A DNA stretch of 40,893 bases from Myxococcales bacterium (GCA_002716585.1 PBBL01000038.1:1-40893), one strand, 5' to 3'; counted from the first letter of the stretch, positions 18,782 to 26,840 are shown. Program-made: numbers and translations. The notes: generated by a model from the sequence alone, not told the origin.

Positions 18782-19649
18782 TCAAGCGCCGTCGCTCGCC
18801 GCCCACCTCGCGCCGCCGCCATCGCCGTCGCGTCGCGCTCGCCCCTCCCCCTCCAGCTTGATGAGGTGGGCCAGCAGGCTCTGCTGCGCCAACGGGTACA
18901 GCAGCGGCGACACCTCCGGGTACACCTCCGGCAACATCGCCAGCAACGTCTGGGATTCCGGCTTCAGCGCCTGGAGCGCCCGCCCCTCCCGCATCAGGCG
19001 GTGCGCGATGTAGTGACGCAGCACACCTTCAGGATCTTCAATCACCTCGCCGTGCGCCGGGACCATCTGCCTCAGCCCCTCCAACGCCAGCAGCCGCTCC
19101 AGCGACGCCAGGTAGCACGCCATGTCGCCGTCGGGCGGCGCGACCAGGATCGTCCCCTCCGACGCCACCATGTCCCCGGCGGCGAGCACGCCCGCCGCCG
19201 CGTCCCACAGCGCCACGTGGCCCGACGCATGCCCCGGCGTCCACAGCACCTCCAGGGTCACCTCGCCCAGCTCCACCCCGCTGCCCGTCGGCCACCGCCA
19301 CCGCCCGCGCCCCGTCCGGGGCGTCCACCCGCTCCCAGGTCGCCTCGTGCGCCATGACCACGACCTCGCCGCCCAGGTGCTCCACCAGCGCCCCCAGGCC
19401 CGACACGTGGTCGATGTGGTGGTGGGTGAGCACGATCGCCTCCAGCCGATCGCCCGCCGCCAGGCGCGCGTCCACGATCGCGGCGAGCCGCGCCTGCTCG
19501 CGCGAGGCGTCGGCGCCCGGATCAACGACGACAAACGCCTCTCTGCCGATGAGCAGGGCGTTGGTGGTCGTGGCAGGGGGCAGGGTGAGGGTCTTGAGGG
19601 CGACGTGGGTCCAGGCGGGCGCGGTGCGGACGAGGTCGGCGGCGCTCAT
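18782..19649 (-). pseudogene. MBL-fold hydrolase (LACTB2-like), split by a one-base frameshift
   Basis: The first part runs in one frame from an ATG at 19649 (AGGAGG just upstream) through the zinc motif LTHHHIDHVSG to about AVAVADG. The rest continues in another frame from about GVELGEVTLEVLWTPGH to the stop at 18782. Removing one base in the CCC at 19284-19286 (GGG on the coding strand) joins the halves into a normal 288-residue protein, and 868 bp minus one is divisible by three. The joined product has the second zinc His (TPGHASGH), an Asp (AAGDMVAS), and a LACTB2-like C-terminal helical domain (QQSLLAHLIKLEGEGR). Both halves keep normal codon use, so the lesion is recent or is a sequencing error. 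It follows the Hsp70 gene by 55 bp and is probably in its transcript. Confidence 0.8.
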
Positions 19650-19704
19650 GGCGAGCCTCCTGCGCGAGGTCGGTTCAGGTTCTGGGAGGCTGGCGCCGCC
19701 GACG

Positions 19705-21258
19705 TCACATCGCGCTCGTGCGCGAGACGGCGCGCTCCAGCTCCTCCTGGGAGAGCCCGGAGTGGCCGGAGACGACGATCGACTGCGACTGGGCGGTCTG
19801 CATGTCCATGGCGGAGACGTTGACGATGCCGTCGGTGTCGATGTCGAAGGTGACCTGGATCCGCGGCGTCCCGGCGCGGGCGCGGGGGATGTTGGTGAGG
19901 TTGAAGGTGCCCAGCATGCGGTTGTCGGTGGCCGAGCGCGACTCGCCCTGGTGCACCTGGATGGTGACCAGCTCCTGGTTGTCCTCGGTGGTCGTGAACA
20001 CCTTGCTGGCGCGCGCCGGGATGCTGGTGTTGCGCGGGATGATCGACACGAAGCGATCGGCCGCCGCCCGGATCCCCAGCGACAGCGGGGTCACGTCCAG
20101 CAGCACCACCTCCTTCACCTCGCCGCCCAGGATCCCCGACTGGATCGCGGCGCCCGCCGCCACCACCTCGTCCGGGTTGACCCCCTTGAAGGGCGCCCGG
20201 CCGAAGATCTCGCGGACCTTCTCCTGCACGATCGGCATCCGGGTCATGCCGCCGACCAGCAGCACCTCGTCGATGTCGTCCGGCATCACCCCGGCGTCCT
20301 CAAGCGACGCCAGGCAGGGCGCCTCCAGCCGCTGCACCAGCTCGTAGCACAGGTCGTTCAGCTCGCTGCGCCCGAGCATCAGCGACAGGTGCTTCGGGCC
20401 GTCGTCGTTCACGGCGAGGAACGGGAGGTTGATGTTGGTCTCGGTGAGGGAGCTCAGCTCGCACTTGGCGGCCTCGGCCGCCTCGCGCAGGCGCTGCAAC
20501 GCCATCTTGTCACCCGAGACGTCGATCCCGGTCTGCTCGTGGAACTTGTCGATCAGGTGCATCAACAGCACCCGATCGAAGTCCTCGCCGCCGAGCGCGT
20601 TGTCGCCGCTCGTCGCGACCACCTCAAAGACCCCGTTGGTGAACTCCAGGACGCTGATGTCGAAGGTGCCGCCACCGAGGTCGAACACCGCGATGCGCGA
20701 GTTCTTCTGGTGGTGGAAGCCGTAGGAGAGCGCCGCGGCGGTGGGCTCGTTGATGATCCGCCGCACGTTCAACCCGGCGATCGTGCCCGCCTCCTTCGTC
20801 GCCTGACGCTGGGCGTCGTCAAAATAGGCCGGCACCGTGATCACCGCCTCGGTGACCTCCTCGCCGAGGTAATCCTCCGCGGTGGACTTCATCTTGCGCA
20901 GGATGTGGGCTGAGATCTCCTGGGGGGAGTAGTTCATCCCCTTGACCGAGATCCAGGCGTCGCCGTTGACGTTCTCGACGATCTGGTAGGGCATGATCTC
21001 GCCGAGATCACCGACCTCGTGCGAGCGGAACTTGCGCCCGATCAGGCGCTTGATCCCAAACACGGTCCGCTCCGGGTTGATGATCGCCTGGCGCTTGGCC
21101 TGCTGGCCCACCAACAGCTCCTCACCGTCCGTAAACGCGACCATCGAGGGGGTCGTCCGCGCCCCCTCGCTGTTGGGGAGGACGGTCGGCTCCGAACCTT
21201 CCATCACAGCAACGACGGAGTTGGTCGTCCCCAGGTCAATACCAATGATCTTGCCCAT
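19705..21258 (-). CDS. Hsp70/DnaK paralogue lacking the helical lid
   Basis: The protein has 517 residues; standard DnaK has about 610-640. The ATPase domain is complete (GIDLGTTNS at the start, VITVPAYFDDAQRQATK, DLGGGTFD, LLVGGMTRMP), as is the linker (EVVLLDVTPLSLGI) and the beta-sandwich substrate domain down to GIVNVSAMD. It stops directly after HSGLSQEELERAV, where the alpha-helical lid begins in DnaK; the lid and C-terminal tail are missing. Only 55 bp separate the stop from the next gene and they do not encode a lid in any frame, so this is not a simple frameshift. It should bind and release clients faster than DnaK. There are no dnaJ or grpE genes nearby and no CIRCE element, so it is probably not the main DnaK. 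Confidence 0.93.
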   Translation of the reverse strand: MGKIIGIDLGTTNSVVAVMEGSEPTVLPNSEGARTTPSMVAFTDGEELLVGQQAKRQAIINPERTVFGIKRLIGRKFRSHEVGDLGEIMPYQIVENVNGDAWISVKGMNYSPQEISAHILRKMKSTAEDYLGEEVTEAVITVPAYFDDAQRQATKEAGTIAGLNVRRIINEPTAAALSYGFHHQKNSRIAVFDLGGGTFDISVLEFTNGVFEVVATSGDNALGGEDFDRVLLMHLIDKFHEQTGIDVSGDKMALQRLREAAEAAKCELSSLTETNINLPFLAVNDDGPKHLSLMLGRSELNDLCYELVQRLEAPCLASLEDAGVMPDDIDEVLLVGGMTRMPIVQEKVREIFGRAPFKGVNPDEVVAAGAAIQSGILGGEVKEVVLLDVTPLSLGIRAAADRFVSIIPRNTSIPARASKVFTTTEDNQELVTIQVHQGESRSATDNRMLGTFNLTNIPRARAGTPRIQVTFDIDTDGIVNVSAMDMQTAQSQSIVVSGHSGLSQEELERAVSRTSAM

Positions 21259-21330
21259 GTCACACCCTGGATTCTAACACGATTCGGCCATGCCACCTGT
21301 GCAATACTGAACCACGTTTCACTATCACCG

Positions 21331-21443
21331 CAGAAGAACGACTTCTGGAATGAGACTACACCGTCTCAACCCACCTGACAACCCGAGGGGCGCTGTGCTG
21401 TCAGGTTCCCCACAAACGCGCTGACCCCGCGGGAGGGTTTGTG
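21331..21443. repeat. Three short dyads between the Hsp70 gene and queA
   Basis: The 280-bp divergent region 21259-21538 has three inverted repeats: CAGAAG/CTTCTG (21331-21336, 21342-21347, 5-nt loop); ACCTGACA/TGTCAGGT (21373-21380, 21399-21406); and CACAAAC/GTTTGTG (21411-21417, 21437-21443), the last with a further direct copy of GTTTGTG at 21454-21460. They may be operators or leader hairpins. I find no CIRCE or recognisable preQ1 riboswitch. A TGTTAGAAT on the minus strand (21279-21271) is too close to the Hsp70 start to be a normal promoter. Confidence 0.4.
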
Positions 21444-21538
21444 TTCTGCGCCTGTTTGTGCCACACAGAGCGCCGACCCAGGCCACCGCCTCGACGCGCC
21501 CGAGGCCTCGCCAGGGGCAACCGCGCCACCGAGCCACC

Positions 21539-22759
21539 ATGGACCTCAACGATCCGGCCAGCTACGACTACGACCTCCCCGAGGAGCTGATCGCCCACCA
21601 CCCGGTCAGCCCGCGCCCGGCCAGCCGCCTGCTCGTCTCCCCGCCCCCCGGCGGCGCCGCGCAGACGCCGCGCGCCGCGCAGACGCCGCGCGTCGCGCGC
21701 TTCGCCGAGCTGGGCCGGTGGCTCGCCCCAGGCGATCTGCTCGTCTTCAACGACACCCGCGTGGTCCCCTGTCGCCTCTACGCCCTCAAGCCCACGGGCG
21801 GCCGGGTCGAGATCTTCGTGCTCGGCGCCCTCGATCAGGCGCGCCTCCCCTGGGACGCCCCGCTCCCCCCCGAGGGGCTCCTCCTGACCGCCTTCATGCG
21901 CGCCAACCGCACCCCTCGCCCCGGCGCGACGCTCACCGTGGAGCCGCGCTCTCCAGGTGAGGGCGTCACCGGTGACGCCCTCACCCAGGCTTCGACCGTC
22001 ACCATCGAGTCCAGGCAGGACGACGGGACCTGGATCATCCGGCTGAGCGGCCCGCAGCCGCTGGGGGCGCTCCTGGAGGCCGCGGGCCACGTCCCCCTGC
22101 CCCCCTACATCGTCAGCCGCCGCAAGGCCCTCGGCGAGCCCGAGGAGGTCGAGGCCGATCGGACCCGCTACCAGACGGTCTACGCGCGTCGCCCCGGCGC
22201 GGTGGCGGCGCCTACGGCGGGGCTGCACTTCTCCCGGGAGCTGATCGCGGAGCTGAAGGCGGCGGGGATCGGGGTCGGGTTCGTGACGCTCCACGTCGGC
22301 GCGGGCACCTTCAAGCCGCTGGCCGACGGGGTGCCGCTCGACGCGCAGGCGCTCCACGTCGAGCGCTACCGGATCGAGCCCGAGCTGGAGAGGCAGATCG
22401 CCCGGTGCGCCGCGTCCGGCGGGCGGATCATCGCGGTGGGGACGACCTCGGCGCGGGCGCTGGAGGACCAGGGGGTGTTGTGGGGCGAGCGCCGCGTCCA
22501 GGCGGGCGCCTACGACACGCAGCTGTTCATCCGCCCGGGGTGGCGGTGGCGGCTGGTGGACGGGCTGGTGACCAACTTCCACCTGCCCCGCTCCAGCCTC
22601 CTGGTCATGATCTCGGCGCTGATCGGCCACGAGGCGACCAGGCGCCTCTACCAACAGGCGATCGCCGAGCGGTTGAGGTTCTACAGCTACGGAGACGCGT
22701 CGCTGCTGTGGCGACGCGACCAGGACGGGGCCGACGCCCCGAAGGAGGGGGCGACATGA
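21539..22759 (+). CDS. queA: S-adenosylmethionine:tRNA ribosyltransferase-isomerase
   Basis: The protein has 406 residues, longer than the ~340-360 usual for QueA. It transfers and isomerises the ribosyl part of SAM onto preQ1 in tRNA to give epoxyqueuosine. Family motifs are clear: DYDLPEELIAHHP at the start, FNDTRVVPCRLY, VAAPTAGLHFS, VTLHVGAGTFKPL, VGTTSARALE and TNFHLPRSSLLVMISAL. The start at 21539 is fixed by the conserved N-terminus; no ribosome site is seen. Extra length comes from an Ala/Pro/Gln repeat (AAQTPRAAQTPR) near residue 40 and from a GEGVTGDALT stretch that is coded by a perfect 30-bp palindrome. The stop overlaps the tgt start (ATGA), the classical queA-tgt coupling. Confidence 0.96.
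   Translation: MDLNDPASYDYDLPEELIAHHPVSPRPASRLLVSPPPGGAAQTPRAAQTPRVARFAELGRWLAPGDLLVFNDTRVVPCRLYALKPTGGRVEIFVLGALDQARLPWDAPLPPEGLLLTAFMRANRTPRPGATLTVEPRSPGEGVTGDALTQASTVTIESRQDDGTWIIRLSGPQPLGALLEAAGHVPLPPYIVSRRKALGEPEEVEADRTRYQTVYARRPGAVAAPTAGLHFSRELIAELKAAGIGVGFVTLHVGAGTFKPLADGVPLDAQALHVERYRIEPELERQIARCAASGGRIIAVGTTSARALEDQGVLWGERRVQAGAYDTQLFIRPGWRWRLVDGLVTNFHLPRSSLLVMISALIGHEATRRLYQQAIAERLRFYSYGDASLLWRRDQDGADAPKEGAT
21956..21985. repeat. Perfect 30-bp palindrome inside queA
   Basis: The left arm GGTGAGGGCGTCACC (21956-21970) is the exact reverse complement of the right arm (21971-21985), with no spacer. It is read in frame as part of GEGVTGDALT in a part of QueA that varies in length between species. 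It may be an inserted palindromic unit or a protein-binding site. Confidence 0.9.
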
Positions 22760-23922
22760 GCACCACCGCCCCGGACCCGCGCGAGGAGCGCTTCGAGCGC
22801 ATCCCCTTCACCGTCACCGACCGCTGCGGCGAAGCCCGCTGTGGACGCATGAAGCTCGCCCACGGCGAGGTCGAGACCCCGATCTTCATGCCAGTGGGGA
22901 CCGCCGGGACCGTGAAGGGGTTGACCCCGGAGGCGCTCAAGGACGCCGACGTCGAGATCATCCTCGGCAACACCTACCACCTGTTCTTGAGGCCCGGCCT
23001 GGACGTGCTGGAGATGCACGGCGGGCTTCACGAGATGATGCACTGGGATCGCCCGATCCTGACCGACTCGGGCGGCTACCAGGTGTTCAGCCTCAAGGAG
23101 CTGCGCACCATCCGCGAGGAGGGGGTGGAGTTCCGAAACCACATCGACGGCCGCAAGCACCTGTTCACGCCCGAGTCGGTGATCGCCACCCAGGAGGTGA
23201 TCGGCTCGGACATCATGATGGCCTTCGACGAGTGCCCCCCGCTCGGCGAGGAGGCGGTGGACCGGCGCTACCTGGAGCGGTCGATGGCGCGCACGACGCG
23301 GTGGGCGAAGCGCTGCCTGTCGGCCAGGACGCGGCCGGACTGCGCGCTGTTCGCCATCACCCAGGGCGGCACGGAGCTGGACCTGCGCCAGCGCCACCTG
23401 GAGGAGCTGCTGCCGCTCCCGTTCGACGGCTACGCCATCGGCGGGCTGAGCGTCGGCGAGGCGAAGCCGCGCATGTATGAGACGGTGGAGGCGATCGCGC
23501 CGCAGCTGCCTGAGGACCGGCCGCGCTACCTGATGGGCGTCGGGACGCCGGAGGACCTCGTCGAGTGCGTCGCGCGCGGCGTGGACATGTTCGACTGCGT
23601 GTTGCCGACGCGCAACGGGCGCAACGGGCAGCTGTTCACCAGCCGGGGGAGGATGATCATCAAGCATGCGCGCTACCGCACGGATATGGGGCCGGTGGAC
23701 CCCGAGTGCGACTGCCCCACCTGCACGCACTACACGCGCGCGTACCTGCGTCACCTGTTCATCAGCCGCGAGATGCTGGCCGGGCACCTGGTGACCCTCC
23801 ACAACATCCACTACTACCTCAACCTGATCGGGGGTCTGCGGGCGGCGATCCGCGCCGGGACCCTGGACGCCTTCATCGCGCGCTGCAAGGAGGGCTGGAG
23901 CCACTCCGAGCGCGGCGCGTGA
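22756..23922 (+). CDS. tgt: tRNA-guanine transglycosylase
   Basis: The protein has 388 residues, normal for bacterial Tgt. It exchanges guanine-34 of GUN-anticodon tRNAs for preQ1, the step before QueA. Seen in the sequence: the N-terminal LAHGEVETPIFMPVGT, the catalytic-Asp motif ILTDSGGYQVFSL, the second Asp in DMFDCVLPTRNGRNG, and a zinc site made by CDCPTC and the His of NIHYY. GGAGGGGG lies 5 nt upstream of the ATG at 22756, inside the queA end, giving a four-base overlap. In many bacteria yajC follows directly; here two other genes intervene. Confidence 0.97.
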   Translation: MSTTAPDPREERFERIPFTVTDRCGEARCGRMKLAHGEVETPIFMPVGTAGTVKGLTPEALKDADVEIILGNTYHLFLRPGLDVLEMHGGLHEMMHWDRPILTDSGGYQVFSLKELRTIREEGVEFRNHIDGRKHLFTPESVIATQEVIGSDIMMAFDECPPLGEEAVDRRYLERSMARTTRWAKRCLSARTRPDCALFAITQGGTELDLRQRHLEELLPLPFDGYAIGGLSVGEAKPRMYETVEAIAPQLPEDRPRYLMGVGTPEDLVECVARGVDMFDCVLPTRNGRNGQLFTSRGRMIIKHARYRTDMGPVDPECDCPTCTHYTRAYLRHLFISREMLAGHLVTLHNIHYYLNLIGGLRAAIRAGTLDAFIARCKEGWSHSERGA

Positions 23923-23933
23923 CCCCACCTCAA

Positions 23934-24012
23934 GCGCTGGACGCGGGTGACGACCGTCACCACACTGAGATCAGGGGCGCTCGCCCCTGAAAGCCGCTGC
24001 TGCGTCCAGCGC
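23934..24012. repeat. Branched inverted-repeat element after tgt
   Basis: An outer perfect 11-bp inverted repeat (GCGCTGGACGC at 23934-23944 and its complement at 24002-24012) encloses two further hairpins: GGTGAC/GTCACC (23946-23951, 23956-23961) and a 9-bp stem TCAGGGGCG/CGCCCCTGA (23971-23979, 23982-23990). The whole 79-nt unit could fold as a three-way junction. It starts 11 bp after the tgt stop. It has no T-run. It may be a Rho-independent terminator variant, a structured RNA or a small mobile palindromic unit. Confidence 0.6.
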
Positions 24013-24025
24013 CTCGTGATTCTCC

Positions 24026-24054
24026 TTGCAACAGGCCACTCGGCGAGGGATAGT
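24026..24054 (+). promoter_or_regulatory. Sigma-70-like promoter for the Uma2-family gene
   Basis: TTGCAA (24026-24031), a 17-nt spacer and GATAGT (24049-24054), with the ATG 68 nt further on. The same -35 and spacing recur at 32634. It begins 14 bp after the branched inverted repeat, which supports independent transcription of the genes behind tgt. Confidence 0.5.
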
Positions 24055-24121
24055 GAGGGCTGAACGCCTGTCTCGCCAGCGCCAGCCTGGCCCCACGCAG
24101 GTCACGACCCGAGGAGTTGAC

Positions 24122-24973
24122 ATGACCACATCCCACCCCGACCCCGCCTACAGGCCTCAGGACCACGAGGAGGAGTTCGACTGGTCGTCGTGGTACCTGA
24201 CCTACGAGGAGGATATGGGCCAGAGCCCCGAGCAGTTGGAGTGCATCCTGATTCTGTTGTCCGCCATTCAGCAGTGGCTCATCGAGACGGAGCGCGGCCA
24301 CCTCTACGCAGGCGCGGACGTCTTCTTTGGCTGGCGCCCCGATCACGAGCTGGTCCAGATCAGCCCGGACGTCTTCGTCTTCGAGCCCCCTGCGGGCTTC
24401 ATGGACCAGGGCTCGATCCAGGTCTGGAAGCCAGGACACAACCCGCCGCTGGTCGCGGTGGAGATCGTCTCCAAGGACTGGAAGAAGGATTACATCGACC
24501 TCGATCGCAAGTACGACCAGCTCGGCGCGCAGGAGCTGATCGTGTTCGACCCCCACGCAGCGCGCGGCACGCCGCCGCTGCCTGGCCTGAGCGCCCCGGA
24601 GCGCGGCATGCGCCAACCCCTCCAGGTCTGGGTCCGCGACGCCCAGGGGTCGCTGGTCCGCACCCGAGCGACGGGGCAGCGGCCCGTCTACAGCGAGGCC
24701 CTCGGGGCCTGGTGGGTCATCACCACCACGCGCCACGGCCCTCGCCTGCGCGTCGCCCGCGACGAACAGGGCCGAGACCTGATCGCAACCGCCGAGGAGG
24801 CGCGGCGAAGCGCCGAGGAGGCCCGCGAGTTCGCCGAGGAGGCCCGCGAGGCCGCCGAGGAGGCCCTGGCCCAGGAGGAGCGGGCGCGGCGCGCGGCTGA
24901 GCGCGCCCACGAGGAGGCGCTCGCGGAGATCGCGCGGCTGCGGGCGGCGCTCGGCGAGGAGGGAGGGACGTAG
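24122..24973 (+). CDS. Uma2-family (DUF820) PD-(D/E)xK nuclease-like protein with coiled-coil tail
   Basis: The protein has 283 residues. The ATG at 24122 has GAGGAG upstream. The core matches Uma2/DUF820: SPDVFVFEP (Asp83), VAVEIVSKDWKKDY (Glu114) and KYDQLGAQELIVFDP. These are the acid residues and basic pair of the restriction-endonuclease-like fold. From about residue 220 the sequence is a long Glu/Ala-rich helix (AEEAREFAEEAREAAEEA), likely a coiled coil for dimerisation. Family members are numerous in Myxococcota and Cyanobacteria; their function is not settled. It has its own promoter and sits in a place where yajC usually follows tgt, suggesting later insertion. Confidence 0.85.
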   Translation: MTTSHPDPAYRPQDHEEEFDWSSWYLTYEEDMGQSPEQLECILILLSAIQQWLIETERGHLYAGADVFFGWRPDHELVQISPDVFVFEPPAGFMDQGSIQVWKPGHNPPLVAVEIVSKDWKKDYIDLDRKYDQLGAQELIVFDPHAARGTPPLPGLSAPERGMRQPLQVWVRDAQGSLVRTRATGQRPVYSEALGAWWVITTTRHGPRLRVARDEQGRDLIATAEEARRSAEEAREFAEEAREAAEEALAQEERARRAAERAHEEALAEIARLRAALGEEGGT

Positions 24974-25048
24974 CGACGCGCCTTTACTCTGGAGGGGATT
25001 CGTGCGACGGATGAGGCGCTTGAGCAACCCTTGGAGAGGAGAGACACC

Positions 25049-26068
25049 ATGCGCGCGATCACGATCACCCGACACGGCGGCCCCAACGTCCTTGAGATCC
25101 GTGAGAGCCCCGACCCGACCCCGAAGCCCGGCGAGGTGCGGGTTCGGGTGGAGGCGTGCGGGTTGAACTTCGCGGAGCTGATGGCGCGCCAGGGGCTCTA
25201 CCCGGACGCGCCGCCGCCGCCGTGCGTGGTCGGCTACGAGGCCGCGGGGCACGTGGACGCGGTCGGTGACGGAGTGGAGGGGTTCAAGGAGGGGGATCGG
25301 GCGCTGCTGGCGATCAAGTTCGGGGCGCACGCCGACGTGATCTGCGTGGACCAGAGCCAGGCCTACCCGATGCCGGAGGGGATGAGCTTCGAGGAGGCGG
25401 CGGCGCTGCCGGTCAACTACCTGACGGCGTACCACATGCTGTTCCGCGCCGCGTCGCTGCGCCCGGGGCAGCGGGTGTTGGTGCACATGGCGGCGGGCGG
25501 CGTGGGGATCGCGGCGCTCCAGCTCTGCCAGACCGTCGAGGGGGTGACGACCTACGGGACCGCCTCCCCGGGCAAGCACGACATCATCCGGGAGCAGGGC
25601 TGCGACCACCCGATCGATTACCGGAACCTGGATTACGCCGAGGAGGTGCGCAAGCTGACCAACGGGCGCGGGGTGGACATCGTGCTGGACGCGCTGGGCG
25701 GCAAGGACTGGAAGAAGGGGTTTGAGCTGCTGAGCCCGGTGGGGCACCTGATCGCGTTCGGCTTCGCCAACATGGCGACGGGGCCGAAGCGCAACCTCCT
25801 CAACCTCGGCAAGCAGCTCCTGTCGATCCCGCGGTGGAGCCCGATGACGCTGATGGAGACGAACCGGACGATCTCGGGGGTGAACATGGGCAAGCTCTGG
25901 GACGAGGTCGAGATGCTGCGCGAGGAGATGGAGGCGCTGCTGCGGTTGTACGAGGAGGGGAAGATCAAGCCGCGGGTGGACTCGACCTTCTCGTTCGACC
26001 AGGCGCACGAGGCGCACCTGCACATGCAGAACCGGAAGAACATCGGAAAGATCGTCTTGACGCCGTAA
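25049..26068 (+). CDS. Zinc-independent quinone oxidoreductase-like (MDR superfamily) protein
   Basis: The protein has 339 residues. The ATG at 25049 has GGAGAGGAGAG upstream; an ATG 18 nt earlier lacks one. It has the GroES-like N-terminal domain (GEVRVRVEACGLNFAELMARQG, here continuous with the family pattern), VVGYEAAGHVDAVGDGV, and a Rossmann fold with VLVHMAAGGVGIAALQL for NADPH. The zinc-binding Cys/His of alcohol dehydrogenases are missing, as in quinone oxidoreductases and VAT-1-like proteins. It should reduce quinones or enones with NADPH; the substrate is unknown. It lies 75 bp after the Uma2 gene on the same strand. Confidence 0.9.
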   Translation: MRAITITRHGGPNVLEIRESPDPTPKPGEVRVRVEACGLNFAELMARQGLYPDAPPPPCVVGYEAAGHVDAVGDGVEGFKEGDRALLAIKFGAHADVICVDQSQAYPMPEGMSFEEAAALPVNYLTAYHMLFRAASLRPGQRVLVHMAAGGVGIAALQLCQTVEGVTTYGTASPGKHDIIREQGCDHPIDYRNLDYAEEVRKLTNGRGVDIVLDALGGKDWKKGFELLSPVGHLIAFGFANMATGPKRNLLNLGKQLLSIPRWSPMTLMETNRTISGVNMGKLWDEVEMLREEMEALLRLYEEGKIKPRVDSTFSFDQAHEAHLHMQNRKNIGKIVLTP

Positions 26069-26243
26069 CGCGGCGTGTTTTCTGCCTGGACTTTTTGGAG
26101 ACGGTGCCTCAGTTGGGTGGGCTGGTACGGCCACGACCCCTGGAGACAGGCTCGGGCGAGTCGCCAGGTGAACCGAACAGGTGGAGGTCGCCTCACCGAA
26201 GGCGGCGCGGTCTCGGGCGATGTCGGACAGGTCCAACCCCTGC

Positions 26244-26272
26244 TTGACGTGGGGGGAGGTGTCTGTTACACA
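26244..26272 (+). promoter_or_regulatory. Sigma-70 promoter for yajC-secDF
   Basis: TTGACG (26244-26249), a 17-nt spacer and an extended -10 (TG-T-TACACA, hexamer 26267-26272). It leaves a leader of about 80 nt before yajC. The rest of the 289-bp region 26069-26357 shows no gene that I can support. Confidence 0.5.
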
Positions 26273-26357
26273 CGTGCGAATCGGCAGCCCCGGCAACTTT
26301 TTGCGAGGTTGCCGCGCGCCACGCGCCGGGCGATGTTGCCAGGACCCAGGTGGAAAC

Positions 26358-26762
26358 GTGAATGAGATGTTGTATACGGTCATCGCCATCGCTGGTGGTG
26401 GTGGCGGCGGTCAAGCCGGCGGCGGCGATCTGCTGACGGGGTTCATCATCCCGATGGCGCTGGTGTTCGGGATCATGTACGTCCTGGTCATCCGGCCCCA
26501 GCAGAAGAAGCAGCAGGAGCACGAGGAGTACCTCAAGGCTCTGAAGTCCGGCGACAAGGTGGTCACCCAGGGAGGCCTCTTTGGCCGGGTGACCGCGGTC
26601 AGCGAGCGCACGATCACCCTGGACATCGGGGACCGGACGCGGGTCAAGGTGCTCCGCAGCCACGTCATCGGCTCGCAGGACGCCGCGCTGGCGGGCGAGC
26701 TGGAGGGCGGCGGCGGCGCGGCCAAGAACGACGAGAAGAGCAAGGAATCCAAGGACGATTGA
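26358..26762 (+). CDS. yajC: Sec translocon accessory protein YajC
   Basis: The protein has 134 residues from a GTG at 26358 (AGGTGG 4 nt upstream); an ATG at 26367 is the alternative and changes only three residues. A Gly-rich N-terminus is followed by one membrane segment (IIPMALVFGIMYVLVI) and the hallmark RPQQKKQQEHEEYLKALKSGD, then the small beta domain GDKVVTQGGLFGRV. The tail is acidic/basic and disordered. YajC binds SecDF and SecYEG in the inner membrane. secD starts 78 bp downstream, the normal order. Confidence 0.95.
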   Translation: MNEMLYTVIAIAGGGGGGQAGGGDLLTGFIIPMALVFGIMYVLVIRPQQKKQQEHEEYLKALKSGDKVVTQGGLFGRVTAVSERTITLDIGDRTRVKVLRSHVIGSQDAALAGELEGGGGAAKNDEKSKESKDD

Positions 26763-26840
26763 GGGCGCCGAGAGGCGCCCGTGGTGTGTTGAGCGCGCGA
26801 TGAGCGGCTGCCACCCGATCACAGGTGAGGTGATAGAGAC

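Noticed and set aside
18782..19649. Programmed frameshift in the MBL gene
   Set aside because: No slippery heptamer or downstream structure is evident at the GGGC; a plain one-base insertion explains it.
21259..21300. TGTTAGAAT as the Hsp70 promoter
   Set aside because: The predicted transcript start would be only about 6 nt before the ATG, leaving no room for a ribosome site.
21370..21470. preQ1 riboswitch in the queA leader
   Set aside because: Hairpins are present, but I could not match the A-rich tail or core of a preQ1 class.
24122..24973. Part of a defence island
   Set aside because: A Uma2-family gene alone is not evidence for a defence system; no methylase, helicase, toxin pair or other defence gene is nearby.
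23957..26389. 810-codon minus-strand frame across the Uma2 and oxidoreductase genes
   Set aside because: It is the complement of two genes with recognised families. The part over 26180-26280 looked gene-like for a short stretch (HVKQGLDLSDIARDRAAFGE) but has no start signal of its own and no family I know.
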